Shown here piece after piece: positions 20,325 through 32,400 of a stretch of DNA of 37,650 nucleotides. Source of the DNA: Bacteroidia bacterium (GTDB lineage: Bacteria; Bacteroidota; Bacteroidia; B-17B0; Aurantibacillaceae); contig BPGX01000014.1 in the NCBI GenBank assembly GCA_026003255.1, positions 1 through 37,650 on the forward strand, given 5' to 3'. Under the pieces are notes generated by a model. It did no database searches. It saw nothing but the letters and a program-made list of their open reading frames with translations, and was not told where the DNA came from. A program made the position numbers and the translations under genes. Each line of letters begins with the position of its first letter. Position 1 is the stretch's first letter.

Positions 20325-23300
20325 TTATCTAAATAATACATCTCCGATTATATTGAATATCCCTTCTATATATCCACTGACATTGTTGGTCAGATTGACT
20401 AAAAATGAACCAACTGTGGCTAATGAACATTTATTATCAACATCACAAACAAAAGTATAATAATTCCGCGGCCCCGCATCACCGGCTTGGGCGGTATAAG
20501 TCATCTGCACCGGGTTAGTGGCGGCAAATGCCGTGCTGGAAGTCCACCAACCACCCGGACAAGTCAAAGTAGAAGTGGTGATAGCATTGGTTTTACAGAT
20601 AAAAGACCGAGTATTGTCCCCCTCTGGATCAGTCCAATTTACGGTAAAAGTTATATTATTACCAACCACAACCGGATCAGGTTCGTCAGTAACAGAATTG
20701 ATAGTTGGTGCGCTTTTGACCACAGTAAAGGTACCAGCCGTTCCATTGGAGCAAGCATTACTGTCATCACAGACAAAGGCATAATAATTATTTGTTCCCA
20801 CATCACCAACTAACGCTGTGTAATTAAGGGCAACGGGATTTTGGGTACTAAAAGAAGTGCTGGAAACCCAAAAACCACCATCACAAGTCAAAGTGGAAGA
20901 AGTAAAGGAATTGGTTTTACAAATAAAAGTACGGGTCAAATCCCCAGCATCACTATCAGACCAATCGACGGTAAAAGTAATCTGACTACCCACATTAACT
21001 GGATCTGGGGCGTCAGTAGCTGAATTGATAGTTGGTGCAGAATTGGCGGCGTTGACCGTAAATGTAGAACTGGTGGAATTGGAACAAGCGTTATTGGTAT
21101 CACAAACAAATATATAATAATTATTTGTCCCTATATCACCTACTTGAGCAGTATAATTTACGGCAATCGGATTGGTGGCGGCAAATGCCGTTGCTGGAAG
21201 TCCACCAACCACCCGGACAAGTCAAAGTGGAAGTGGTAAAAGCCATCAGATTTACAAACAAAAGTCCTCGTATTATCACTATTTTGATCCTCCCAATCAA
21301 CGGTAAAAGTAATCTGATTGCCAACAGTAACTGGATCAGGGGCGTCAGTAGCTGAATTGATAGTAGGAGCAATATTAACAAAATTGATTGCTGGATAAAA
21401 TTCATAATTATAAAAAAGTGTATTGTCAGCTTCTACTATTCGTAAACAATAAGTCGTACTGGTAGAAGCCGCATAGTCCCGTAAAGAAAAATCCCACAGA
21501 CCATCTTCACCAAAACTGATAGCAGCCTGCGAATTAGTAAAATTGTTGGCTTCTTCATAAGTTTGATTGACTATGGTATCTCCTCCGTGGGTTGGATCAG
21601 TGGTGGTCGCAGTCAAGGCCGCTCCATCAGACGGTGTTGGGTTGTTATAATAAGCAATTGCTGTTGTGGAAGTGACATCTATATAACTGGACGGGTTACC
21701 GCCACTAGGTGAGGCGCACGTGCCACTACCCATATCTACAAATTGCAGTTTAAAATCCTGTCCATTGATAGCCAAAGTAGAACTGCTTACATGGATTAGT
21801 AAGCGTAAACGAAACTGATTGCCATAAAGAACGGTAGTGGTGGTATTTTGAGCAGCTAAAGGCGGGCCAACTGAAGTGGAGTCAATATTTTGAAAAATAC
21901 GATAACCTGATTGCACAAATTTATAATCAATATCAGATTCACTCCACTCAAACGTAAATCGGAATCTAAAAGCTGTATCTATAGCACTTGTTTCCTGATA
22001 AAGCGCTATTCCTTCACCTGGCGCTAAAATTAATTCATCGCCAAAAATTATTTCTGTTTCGTAAACACCAATAGATTGATTTATCGCACCTGGCACAGTT
22101 ACCCCCAGCAATCTACTGGAAGTTGCACTATTATCAAAACCAACCGTAACATCAGTATGCCTGATATCAGCAGTAGTAACGGTAGTGCTGGCATGTTTTT
22201 GGGGCACATCAGCTGTACTGATAGTTGTTCCGTTAGAAGCAGAACTGATTTTACGTAAAGTTGCAGGAATATAAGCCAAAGCCGTAGAGGAAGTAACGTT
22301 GCGATTTACTCTGATGCCAATTCTCTTAACAACATAATTTTTTCCACTATCAGTCGGATTAAAAAAAGAAGAATAAACATATCCTGAATTAAGTGAAGCA
22401 GTGACGGGACCAGTAGTCATTAAATATTCGCCCTGTGATGAAGGAGTACTACTACTGTCAACTTCACGCCATTCAAATAAAATTTTTACCCGAAAATCAG
22501 CATCACCAGCATTTAACTGCTCCAAAGCCACACCTTGCCCAGGTTGCAAAACAATTGGTTCATCATTGGTAAAAATCAGTTCTTTATAACCGCTGGTTGA
22601 TGGAGCAGTAGCCGAGCCAGCTGCCCCCGGAGTTTTCCACACCAATAAGTTGTGCATCAGAGCTTTGCGTATAAGTATTAGTAACTCCTGATCGCCTGAT
22701 ATCCATCGCACTATTTGCACTACCAGTATGTTTTTTGGGAATATTGGCAGCGGTTATTTGTGTGCCGCCAGAAGCCGTGGATATATATCTTAATCCCATT
22801 GGTATATAAACAGCTGTAGATATAGTATCAATCCGTAAACTAATTCTTTCAATAATAGCAGTTTTACCAGAAGCTGCTGGATTGAAAAAAGAGGCATAAT
22901 TGTAAGTAGCCGAGGGTACTACCCGGCACTGGACCAATATCTATAATATATCCGTTTTGTGCACTCGGAGTAGAAGCAACTTCCTTCCATTCCACTAATA
23001 TTTTAATATAATGATCAACATCGCCAGCCAAATAATTCAAATAAAAACCCAAACCTTCACCTTCCTGCAAAACAAACTGTTCATTGCCACCAAAAACTAT
23101 TTCTCTTTGTCCAATAATCTGACCAACAACTGCTGGGCCATTAGCTTTTCAAAATTCCAGAATCAGATATACCACCACTGGCGGGTACTTATACTACCAC
23201 TATAAGTTGCGGTAATTGCACTACCACAAGACGCCCCGCACCAACGTATTTCCATAACTGAATCAGTGCTACTGGTATGCTTTTTAGGCACATCGCTGGC

Positions 23301-24741
23301 CGTCACCAAAGTGCCACCAGAAGCCGCGGTAATTCTTTGAAAGTTCCAAGCGGAATAAGCCGCAGTTGTATCACTATTGACTCTCATTACCAATCTTTTT
23401 ATTACCGCAGTTTTACCTGAACCTGAAGGGTTTAAAAAATGTATAAAAAGTAGTACCCAAAGCAGCATTAAATTCTACTCGATTTGATGCCCAAATGTAT
23501 TCGCCCTGTGCTGATGGTGTGCTACCAGAATCAACCTCCTTCCATTCCACAATCATCCGATTAAGCTGGTCCACATCACCAGTAGCATCAGAAATCAGGG
23601 CAATACCTTCACCTGGCTGCAATATCAATTTTTTCATCATTCGCTTGAAAATTAAGCTCCATCCAACCATGTGGCTGACCAGCCGCACCACATGGTGTTA
23701 TATGTCCGAGCCAAGCATCATTCCCGCCTACTTGCGTTACTGTTACTCCAGCATATCTAACATCCATCGCACTATTGGCACTACCAGTATGTTTTTTCGG
23801 GATATTGGCACCTGTTATTTGCGTGCCACCAGAAGCCGCGGTAATTCTTTTTAATATTATCCGGTTAAGATAAGTTGCTGTGGTATCGCACGTCTCACTA
23901 CCAAACCAAACCCGTTTAACAATAGCAGTTTTACCTGAAGCTGCCGGATTGAAAAAAGAATTATAAACATAATTAGTTCCAGCCGCATTTTCCACGCGCT
24001 GGATAGCTAATAAATATTCATTTTGTGCACTTGGAGTACTGGTTACTTCTTCCCACTCAACATATATCCTAATGAGGTTATTGGCAGTACCTGCTGCTTC
24101 TTGATAAAGCGCCATGCCTTCACCCGGTTGCAGAATAATTTTTTCATCTTCACTGCCAAAAGTTATATCTCTAACACTATAAAATTGACCTATTGCGCCA
24201 GCATTAGGCTGTCCTAAAAGACGTGACTGAGTAGCTCCGGAAAATGTGACTGTAGCGCCTGTAGTACGAACGGTCATTACTGGATTTGAAGAATTACTAT
24301 TTTTTTTAGGGATATCATTAGCATCAATCAATGTTCCACCTGATGACGCAGTCGTTCTACGTAAAGCAAAATTTACATAGTTTCCTGTTCCGTTTGCATT
24401 TATTCTAATAGCAACACGTTTTACTACGGCAGTCCGACCTGAACCTGCAGGGTTTAAAAAAAGAAGCATAAACATAATTGGCACTTGTGGAACCAGTGAT
24501 TGGACCGACATCAATCATATATTCTAACTCAGACGGATCAAGTGCGGCTTGAGCAGGTTTTGCGCCAATTTTAAAATTATCTACCACATTAGGATTTTTT
24601 TTTAGCCCAATAAATCCGATCTACAATATTATTCTGGTTTGCAGTTACAAAATCATTTAGTAAACCAACTAATCCAGTTGCATCAAAGCTGGTATGGAAA
24701 ATAACCAAAACCAATAAACAAATGGAAATTTTTTTAATCAT
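20325..24741 (-). CDS. Large secreted repeat protein: five FNPAxSGKT repeats and three CPGGWW repeats (frameshifted)
   Basis: 1468 aa after removing ten single bases (near 24600, 24460, 23632, 23437, 23184, 23148, 22923, 22635, 21244, 21191); the length is then an exact codon count. The start ATG at 24741 overlaps the upstream TAA by eight bases and gives a signal peptide (KKISICLLVLVIFHTS). Five repeats of 150-200 residues follow, each with SFFNPAASGKTAxVKR, ITAASGGTxIxAxxIPKKH, a VR or IR strand, (I/L)LQPGEGxAL and VEWxEV(x)STPSAQ. I do not recognise the family; similar strings occur in phage structural proteins. Then come three Ig/cadherin-like repeats of about 105 residues (APTINSATDAPDPV, TFTVDW, LTCPGGWWTSSTAFAATNPV, NYYAFVCD) with paired cysteines. 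It ends NIIGDVLFR. Function unknown; most likely a surface stalk or adhesin. Confidence 0.78.
20330..21390 (-). repeat. Three tandem Ig-like repeats, partly conserved in DNA
   Basis: Three units of about 105 codons within the 20325-24741 gene. The third (20519-20578) and first (21178-21238) units share a long nearly identical stretch (GCGGCAAATGCCGT, then TGGAAGTCCACCAACCACC). The first unit carries an extra T at 21191-21192 and an extra base at 21243-21244 relative to the third, which is what breaks its frame. Confidence 0.8.
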
Positions 24742-25730
24742 AGTTTGCCACATAATTGTATATTTCTTGGGAAATATTTTTAAACAATTCATTGACTTCG
24801 CTGTCATTTACATTTTCTTTTAATTTTTTCTCAATCATCACTGTTAATAAATAAGGTCGTGACGGAACATATACAATACCTGAATCAGCCCAAACCATAT
24901 CACTGGTGCGTATACCAGTTTTGTGGGCAAAAAACCACGTCAGCTGGCAAACCTAATTTCAAATATTCATTTTTACCTCCAGCTAAAATTTGTAGCAAAT
25001 AATTGGCGTAATATGCTGACAAATAAGTGGCATTATACAGCGAACGAAAAAATACTGAATAATTTTTCGCCGTCATACGATTATCAACAACTTCGCCCAC
25101 AGAATTTTGTTTCAATACTTCCAATTCATTTTCTAAACCTAAATGGTTATAAACTGATTCTAATTCATTAGCGTCTAAATTGCGCAAAAAAACAAAATGG
25201 GCAGTATTATCTGATTCTACCAAAGTCTGTTTAAATAATTCTTCAATAGTAATAGTTGTGCCAGACGGCTGTTGGTAAAGCGAACCAAATTCACTGTCTT
25301 TATCTTCATCAAGGATCACCAATTCATTGGTCAGCTGCCAATCTCCTTTTTCAACTTTTTTCATAGCCGCCATAGCCACTGGAATTTTAATAAGACTAGC
25401 CGGCCAGATTTTTAAATCTTTATTAACAGAAATATTGCTGCCAGTAGCTAAATATTCAAAATACAGAGAAATTAAGTAATCTGGATGATCCGTATATTTA
25501 GCTTGTAAACTTTCTCGCAATGGTTGAAAATTTACAATTGGATTCAAGACGCCATGTAAATTGTAAGATGGATTAATAAATTTAAAATTATTTTCTAATA
25601 AAAGTTTTTGTCCAACTTTTTTCCCTACTTGATAAGTTAAAGGAATAAAAATCAAAAATAATATAAATAATCCCAATACTAAATATTTCATTTTTCTTAT
25701 TGAATTATCTTTTACTTTTAATGCTTTCAT
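24734..25730 (-). CDS. Class A beta-lactamase-like serine hydrolase (one frameshift)
   Basis: 331 aa after removing one base from a run of six at 24929-24934; 997 minus 1 is an exact codon count. A basic N-terminus and one helix (YLVLGLFILFLIFIPL) indicate a membrane-anchored or exported enzyme. The three class A boxes are present: S112-L-I-K115 (nucleophile and general base), S173-D174-N175, and K270-T-G, the last only after the repair. The fold is beta-lactamase2 (PF13354). I see no clear ExxLN omega-loop glutamate, so a penicillin-hydrolysing role is doubtful; a peptidase, DD-carboxypeptidase or esterase role is equally possible. It lies 6 bp after the small anchored protein, and its TAA overlaps the next ATG (ATGATTAA), so it is part of the surface operon. 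Confidence 0.82.
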
Positions 25731-25736
25731 AGATTT

Positions 25737-26225
25737 TTACCTTAATACTAAATTCAATAAACAATAATTGGTCAACCACTGGAATTTTCCCATTTGATAC
25801 TCATGATAAGCCAGTGTGATAGTAAACGAACCACGATTTTGTCCCTCTAAACGGTGAACTTTAAAATATAAATGATCATCGCCCCGTCCACGCTGAATTG
25901 GCATTTCCACAAACACATCTTTTGGTAAACTGCCAAACTCTAATTCATATGGACTATCATTATATGATGGTTGTAAAGTAACTTCAAAAATTTTATCTTC
26001 TCCTGCAGCTATACTTTGTGAAAAAGGACTAATTTGACAATTATGACCAGCATTTAAATCGTAAATTTTTCGGGTTTGAAAAATTGATTTTGGTTTGGTT
26101 GGTAAAATAGGTAAATATTCTACCACTGGCGGAAACAAACGAATAACCAGATATACAGATATGATTAGCAACACAACTGCTATAATTATTAAGATATATT
26201 TTATATTTGTTTTTTGTTTAAACAT
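25737..26225 (-). CDS. Small membrane-anchored protein of unknown function
   Basis: 162 aa from ATG at 26225; a TTG at 26237 would add four residues and is less likely. Residues about 8-28 form one transmembrane helix (YILIIIAVVLLIISVYLVI). The rest is a small beta-rich domain (HNCQISPFSQSIAAGEDKIF, FEVTLQPSYNDSPYELEFG, RGSFTITLAYHEYQ) with two cysteines, ending LLNLVLR. The proportions suggest an Ig-like exported domain on a single helix. I do not recognise the family. It is followed after 6 bp by the serine hydrolase and probably works with it or with the giant adhesins around it. Confidence 0.7.
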   Translation of the reverse strand: MFKQKTNIKYILIIIAVVLLIISVYLVIRLFPPVVEYLPILPTKPKSIFQTRKIYDLNAGHNCQISPFSQSIAAGEDKIFEVTLQPSYNDSPYELEFGSLPKDVFVEMPIQRGRGDDHLYFKVHRLEGQNRGSFTITLAYHEYQMGKFQWLTNYCLLNLVLR

Positions 26226-26237
26226 TATACAAATCAA

Positions 26238-26449
26238 AACTAAAATATTTTTTTAATTCCAATCTTTTGCAACATTTTTTATCACCCTAAACTTATTTTT
26301 TTAATTCCAAACTTGCCTGCCCCTCGTAACTTCAGTGGAATGGGTTTTCGGAATCTAGAAGCTAAAAATAAATTCAACATAACATTTTTTATTTTAATTT
26401 TATAATTCTAAAATTTATTTATAATTTAAAATTTACGATTGATAATTTA
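26238..26449. other. 212-bp spacer with palindrome remnants and A/T-rich repeats
   Basis: No gene is visible. ATTCCAAACTTG (26304-26315) and TTTTCGGAATCT (26345-26356) look like the two halves of the palindrome at 13853-13873, separated by about 29 bases of GC-richer sequence (CCTGCCCCTCG...). The A/T-rich element copy 2 is at 26420-26448. AATTCCAA preceded by a T run occurs twice (26255, 26303). No strong promoter was identified; a TATAAT overlaps the start codon at 26225 and is unlikely to serve that gene. Confidence 0.5.
26420..26448. repeat. Intergenic A/T-rich element, copy 2
   Basis: TATAATTTAAAATTTACGAT followed by TGATAATTT, matching 13890-13918 with about three mismatches. It lies directly after the stop codon of the 2529-aa gene. 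Confidence 0.5.
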
Positions 26450-29400
26450 TTAATTTCCACCCTGTAATCCTCCTCCCGCTGGTTGTAATAGATTGGAATC
26501 ATTACTAGTAGTGTTACTGGAAGTATCGCTGGTTGGTAGGGTATTTATACTAATTGTTTCTTCAATCTGGTTGGCATTATCATCTATCACTTCTTCTGCT
26601 ATAGATTCTGTGGTTGAAGTGGAGCTAGTGGTGGTAGCGGTACTGGTCGGAGTAGTAATAGGCGTGGGAGTAGGATTTACAATCGGATAATAAATTGGTC
26701 CAGTCGGTTGAATGTTTGTTTGATTGGTAGTAGTCACAGTGGTGGTAGCTGTAGAAAGTGCCCCATATTCCCAAGACAGATAACCATCACGGTAAGTGGA
26801 GTAATTGAAACTGGGTTGAATCAGTAGTTCACTTCTTGATTTGGCTATACCAATCACTTGTAATTTAGCATCTTGCTCGGCTGGTTCCTGATAAGAAATG
26901 GTGCGGCTGATTTTGGTTAAACTGCTATCTTTCACCTCTTCTTCTCCGGCCACTATACCGTTGGTAGTTGTACTGATGGTGGATGTACCGGTCAAAGCAC
27001 TAGCTTCACTCAAAAGCGCATCAGTTTCATTTATCAAATCTATCAATTCATTATCGCCGGTATTAATAACTGCTTTTTGTCGGGAAATATTTTCATCAAG
27101 CGCCAGATAATACCTACTACCCGGAATCAAATTCTGATAACCTTTCACAATGCCGCTGATAGCCACTTTGACCATCTTAAATTTACTGAAAGCAGGATCG
27201 TCAGTGCGAATCACAATATTTTGCGTGGTAGTACTGGAAGTAGCAGTATTTTCCGCTATTAAATTATCTAAAATTTCCTGATATTTTATTTTCAAACCTT
27301 CAGGCATAGACGCAATTTCATCGTTGGAAAGCGAAGCAAATGGTTTGATAGCTACGGCAATGCCTACGGCTGGCTTGAAATCATAAGAATTAGCAAACAT
27401 GGGCAGAACAGTATTTTCACCAACTATAGCCACAGCATCACCCAGCTGAACTTCCTGACTGGTAGTCACGGTAGATGTGGTAAAATCCTGCCAGAACCAA
27501 GTAGTAATGGCTCCGGACAAATCGATGTCCCCTGCGACAATAATGTCACCTTTTACTAAAATCCGACCAGAAACTTCTGCATCCACAACTTTGACTAAGC
27601 CATTAAATACTGCTTGACCAATAACTTTGATATTAGCCAGTTCTTCATAATCGATCACTACAATTTGCGTGTTGTTGTTGGTGGTATTGTTGATGACCTG
27701 AATAGTGGTGGTAGCAATTGTGGTAGTGGAATTATTGATAACAACTAATGTGGTTGAAGCGGTTGAGCTAGTAGTGCTATCAGTAGATGAAGTTGTTTTA
27801 CCGTCAATTTGTGCTAGTTGCGACACTGTGTCAATCTTATTATTTATATTCAAAAGTATAGTTACATAACCAGTAGAACTTGAAGTATAATCCTCCAAAG
27901 CAATACCCACAGTGCCGGCACTAGTAGAAGTAGCTTTCATAGCCGCGCCGGGAACACTGGCAGAAGTAGTCAACTGATCACCTCGGCGGATAATACCATT
28001 TTCAATCGTCACTTTAACCGGCACTGTACCGGTAAGTGCTAAAGGTTCTCCAGGAGCATCATTTTTCAATATACCTGCCGGAGCTGTGGAGATAACACCC
28101 AAAATCTTGTTGGAGTTGGCACTATAGGAAAGCCTACCCCGAGCTTCACCACCTAAATCATTAGCTACTATCAAATCACCAGGCAAAGCCGAAGCTTCAA
28201 AAATTGTTACGCGTTCAGCAAAGTCACCTTGGGTCCAAGCTGTTCCCCCTGACAAATAAGCTACGCCATCAACTTCCAATTCACCGGCAATATAAACATC
28301 AGAACTGGATGCAATCGCACTTTGTCCTGGAGTACCACTGCCAAACGAGTTATAACCTTGTGCTGTACCGCCACCAGTCTTGATTGTGCCAGCTGTTACC
28401 GTGCTGGTGCTCATTCTAAAAACACCAGCGTTGAGGGACAAATTGGCATCAGTTCCGTCATGAGTAATCTGAACATAATCCACTCCACTAGAATCATAAA
28501 CACGCAAATCACCACCGCCGCTACCAATCTCCAAATCACCACTGGAGGTAATAATCTTGCCATTGGTACCATCATGGAACATCGCTACATACTGACCGCT
28601 ACTGGTAGCATACACTCGCAACTCTTGAGTGGAGGTAAAGAGTAAGGCATAAGCAGCCGTAGCATCTTGAATTTCTAATAAATTGTTTGAACCTTGGTTG
28701 GCGCCGGCCCTAATGCGCAAAGTAGAAATACCAGCTGAGTTGACCACATCCAAACTACTTTGTGGGTTAGAAGTCCCAATCCCCACATAGCCAGCTTGAT
28801 TGACTGCTAAGAAAGTAGCACCAGTAGAAGAAGTGATTTGAAATGGATTTACACCACTGGTTCCTTGGACATTGAAAGTATAGTTTGATGAGGTTGCATT
28901 CACGCCTGCTCTTGATCCGCTGTCTAGTAATATACCAGTGGTAAGATTAGTAGCTGAACTCCAACGAGCCACATAACCATTGGTGCCTGATCCTGTAAAC
29001 GCATTAGTAGCGTTTAAGGTATTGCCACTCCAAGAAAGTCCAGTCCCAGCAGTGATTCTGGTCGAAGGAGTAGCGTAGAAGTTTGACCACTCAGTAGTGG
29101 AAGCAGTCAAAGGTATGGTATAACCGCTGGCTGGTTGTAAGGTAAAGGTGTGAACATTGGCAGCAGAAGTGATCAAGAGATTTAAACCACCACTAGTAGA
29201 GGTAGCAAAGGTTTGACTACTGCCAGTTTGACCATTTAAGGAAGTAATACCACCACTGCCAGTAATGCCTAAAGATGAAGTAGCGACCCATAAGACACCA
29301 GTACTAGTCGTCATTAGAACTTTACCATATGTACCAGGATCATTTGTACCATCTGCAACTGTACCAAACAATCTTAAATTACCACCAAAAGTCGCATTAT

Positions 29401-32400
29401 TATTAAACGTTGCTGCGCCATAAAATTCAGCAGAACCACTAACAGCTAAAGTTGAGGAAGCTAAAATCGCGCCACTGGTTCGGAGAGTGTTTAAATAGGT
29501 GTTAGTAGAAACTGAAAGATTGGTGGAAGAGGCATTAGTAAGAGTGGTTTGACCTTGGACATTGAGAGTGGAATGCAGAATAGTTGCGCCGCTAACACCC
29601 AAAGTGGAAGAGGCATAAATTGGTCCTAAAGATTTCAAAGTACTAGTGCCAGCCACCACCAAACTGCCTTGGACTAAAGTATTACCACCAACCTGTAAAC
29701 CAGCTTTGATTGTTACATCATTATTCAAAAATACATTATCACTGACTTGCAAATTTCTTGTAGCAACTGTGCCCGCTGACAATGTCGGAGTCGTTAGGTT
29801 ATTCACTTCAAAAATATCTAGGGTATTGACACCACCTAAATAAACATACTGGCCCTGGACAACTAGTGTTTTATGTGCGATACTAAAATAGCTTTTTAAC
29901 ACTATATTATCAGGATTAGAAACATCAAAAACAAAAAACCTTCCACCAGCAACATAAGCATAAGGCCAAGCTACGTACACACTCCTGAAAGGATAACCAG
30001 AAATGGTATAACTACCTCTATTTACTGGATTAACTGGATCAGAAACATCAATAATATATAGACCTTCTGAAGTCTCATCAACCGTATAAGCATAATTACC
30101 AGAAACATAAACACTATTGTTACCTGCACTAGTATTTGAAAGTTCTTGAATGTTGTTTAGATCACGAACATCAATAATTAACATTTTTGAACTTGATATA
30201 GTAACATAAGCATAAGGCCAAGCTACATAAATATCATTACCATTAGCAATATTACCATTAAAACTGGTAACATATACAATCTCATTTGGATTAGAAATAT
30301 CAAAAATCACTAAGTTATATGTCTGATCTAAAACATAAGCATAATTACCAGAAATATAGAGATCAGTTGGTTGATCTAAATTCGTACTAATTTGAGATTT
30401 AACTACAATATTTGCCGGATTAGAAACGTCTAAAGTAATTAACCGTAAAGCATCACGATCAACAACATAAGCATAACGACCTATTACAAAAATATCTATA
30501 AGATTAGTAAAAGAGCCATCCCTACCAACTTGAACTATATTACTAGGATTAGACACATCATAAATAAATAAACTACTCCCACCAACTGCATAAAGATAAT
30601 TGTTAGCAAAAAATACACTTTCCACAGTCGTACCTGGATTTATATTAGCCTTAAAGACAGGAACGTCTTCCTGCAAAACTAAAGTGTTGCCAGCAATAGT
30701 TAATTTAGCTGGCATAGTAGAAGTCCCAATCCCCACATAGCCAGCTTGATTGACTGCTAAGAAAGTAGCACCAGTAGAAGAAGTGATTTGAAATGGATTT
30801 ACACCACTGGTTCCTTGGACATTGAAAGTATAGTTTGATGAGGTTGCATTCACGCCTGCTCTTGATCCGCTGTCTAGTAATATACCAGTGGTAAGATTAG
30901 TAGCTGAACTCCAACGAGCCACATAACCATTGGTGCCTGATCCTGTAAACGCATTAGTAGCGTTTAAGGTATTGCCACTCCAAGAAAGTCCAGTCCCAGC
31001 AGTGATTCTGGTCGAAGGAGTAGCGTAGAAGTTTGACCACTCAGTAGTGGAAGCAGTCAAAGGTATGGTATAACCGCTGGCTGGTTGTAAGGTAAAGGTG
31101 TGAACATTGGCAGCAGAAGTGATCAAGAGATTTAAACCACCACTAGTAGAGGTAGCAAAGGTTTGACTACTGCCAGTTTGACCATTTAAGGAAGTAATAC
31201 CACCACTGCCAGTAATGCCTAAAGATGAAGTAGCGACCCATAAGACACCAGTACTAGTCGTCATTAGAACTTTACCATATGTACCAGGATCATTTGTACC
31301 ATCTCGAACTTGACCAAATAATCTCAAATCACTACCAAAAGTTGATGCACCATTAAATGTAGCACCAGCATTAAATATCGCTGCACTCGTATTAAAAGTA
31401 GCGGTATTATAAAAATAAGAGTTACCCGTAACTGCCAGTGTGGATGATGCGAGAATACCACCACTAACATTTAAATTATTTAAATAAGCATTTGTTGATA
31501 CAGTTAGGTTAGTGGATGATACATTGACTAAAGTTGTTTGTCCTTGGACATTGAGAGTCGAATGGAGAGTAACTGCACCACTAACACCCAAGGTTGATGA
31601 AGCAAGGATAGCTCCACTGGTCATTAAAGTATTTAGATAAGAATTAGTTGAAACAGTTAAGTTAGTTGAAGACACATTGGCTAATATGGTTTGACCGGTA
31701 ACATTAAGTGTATTGTTGACTACGACTGCGCCATAGAAAGTAGAAGCACCAGTGACGGCGAGAGTTGAAGATGCGAGGAATGGTTGAGATAGTATTCCTA
31801 GTTGAGTAATATTTCCTTGGACTATGCTCGGTAAAGTTTGACCAAAGGCTGGGATACCAGAACCATTCGTTCCTAAAATGGCACTAGCTAGTGGTGGAAT
31901 AAATGAAGTGGTGCTAGTTGCTGTTTGATATGGGATATAGTTTGGTCCACCACCAATGAGGTTAGTAGCATAAGTGGAAGTAACGGCACTACCATTTAAG
32001 TTGGCAGTTAGGGTACCTGAGACATACAAGTTAGTAGTAGTGACATTGGTAAAGACACCAGTAGAAGGAGTGGTTGCACCTATGGGGGTATTGTTAATCG
32101 TGCCACCGGAAATAGTTAGGTCGTTAGCAATGTAAGTATCAGCAATTACACCTGCCTGCCAAGTACCTGATTGAACAATACCGGCATACAAATTACCACT
32201 CACTGTGAGATTGGTGGTGGAAGCATTAGCTAGAGTGGTTTGACCAGTAACGTTGAGCGTGCCGTTTAAAGCAGAAGCTCCTGAAACATTTAAAGTATTT
32301 AAATAGGTGTTAGTGGAAACTGTGAGGTTAGTACTGGAGACATTGGCTAGAGTAGTTTGTCCTGTGACATTAAGTGTATTGTTGACTACGACTGCGCCAT

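Noticed and set aside
24590..24605. Programmed slippage or phase variation at A/T homopolymers
   Set aside because: Some runs (A9, T9) could slip, but many extra bases are in GG, CC or AA pairs that do not slip, and the same defect occurs in unrelated genes.
8056..24741. Alternative genetic code (TGA as Gly, as in Gracilibacteria)
   Set aside because: In-frame TGA does not occur in the intact giants. Apparent TGAs in the broken genes disappear with frame repair, and TGA is a natural stop for the polymerase.
24734..25730. Antibiotic-resistance beta-lactamase
   Set aside because: The fold motifs fit class A serine hydrolases in general, but the deacylating glutamate is not evident and the context is a surface-protein operon.
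26219..26224. TATAAT overlapping the start of the small anchored protein as a promoter
   Set aside because: Its transcription start would lie inside the gene, and TATAAT-like strings are common by chance at this A/T content.
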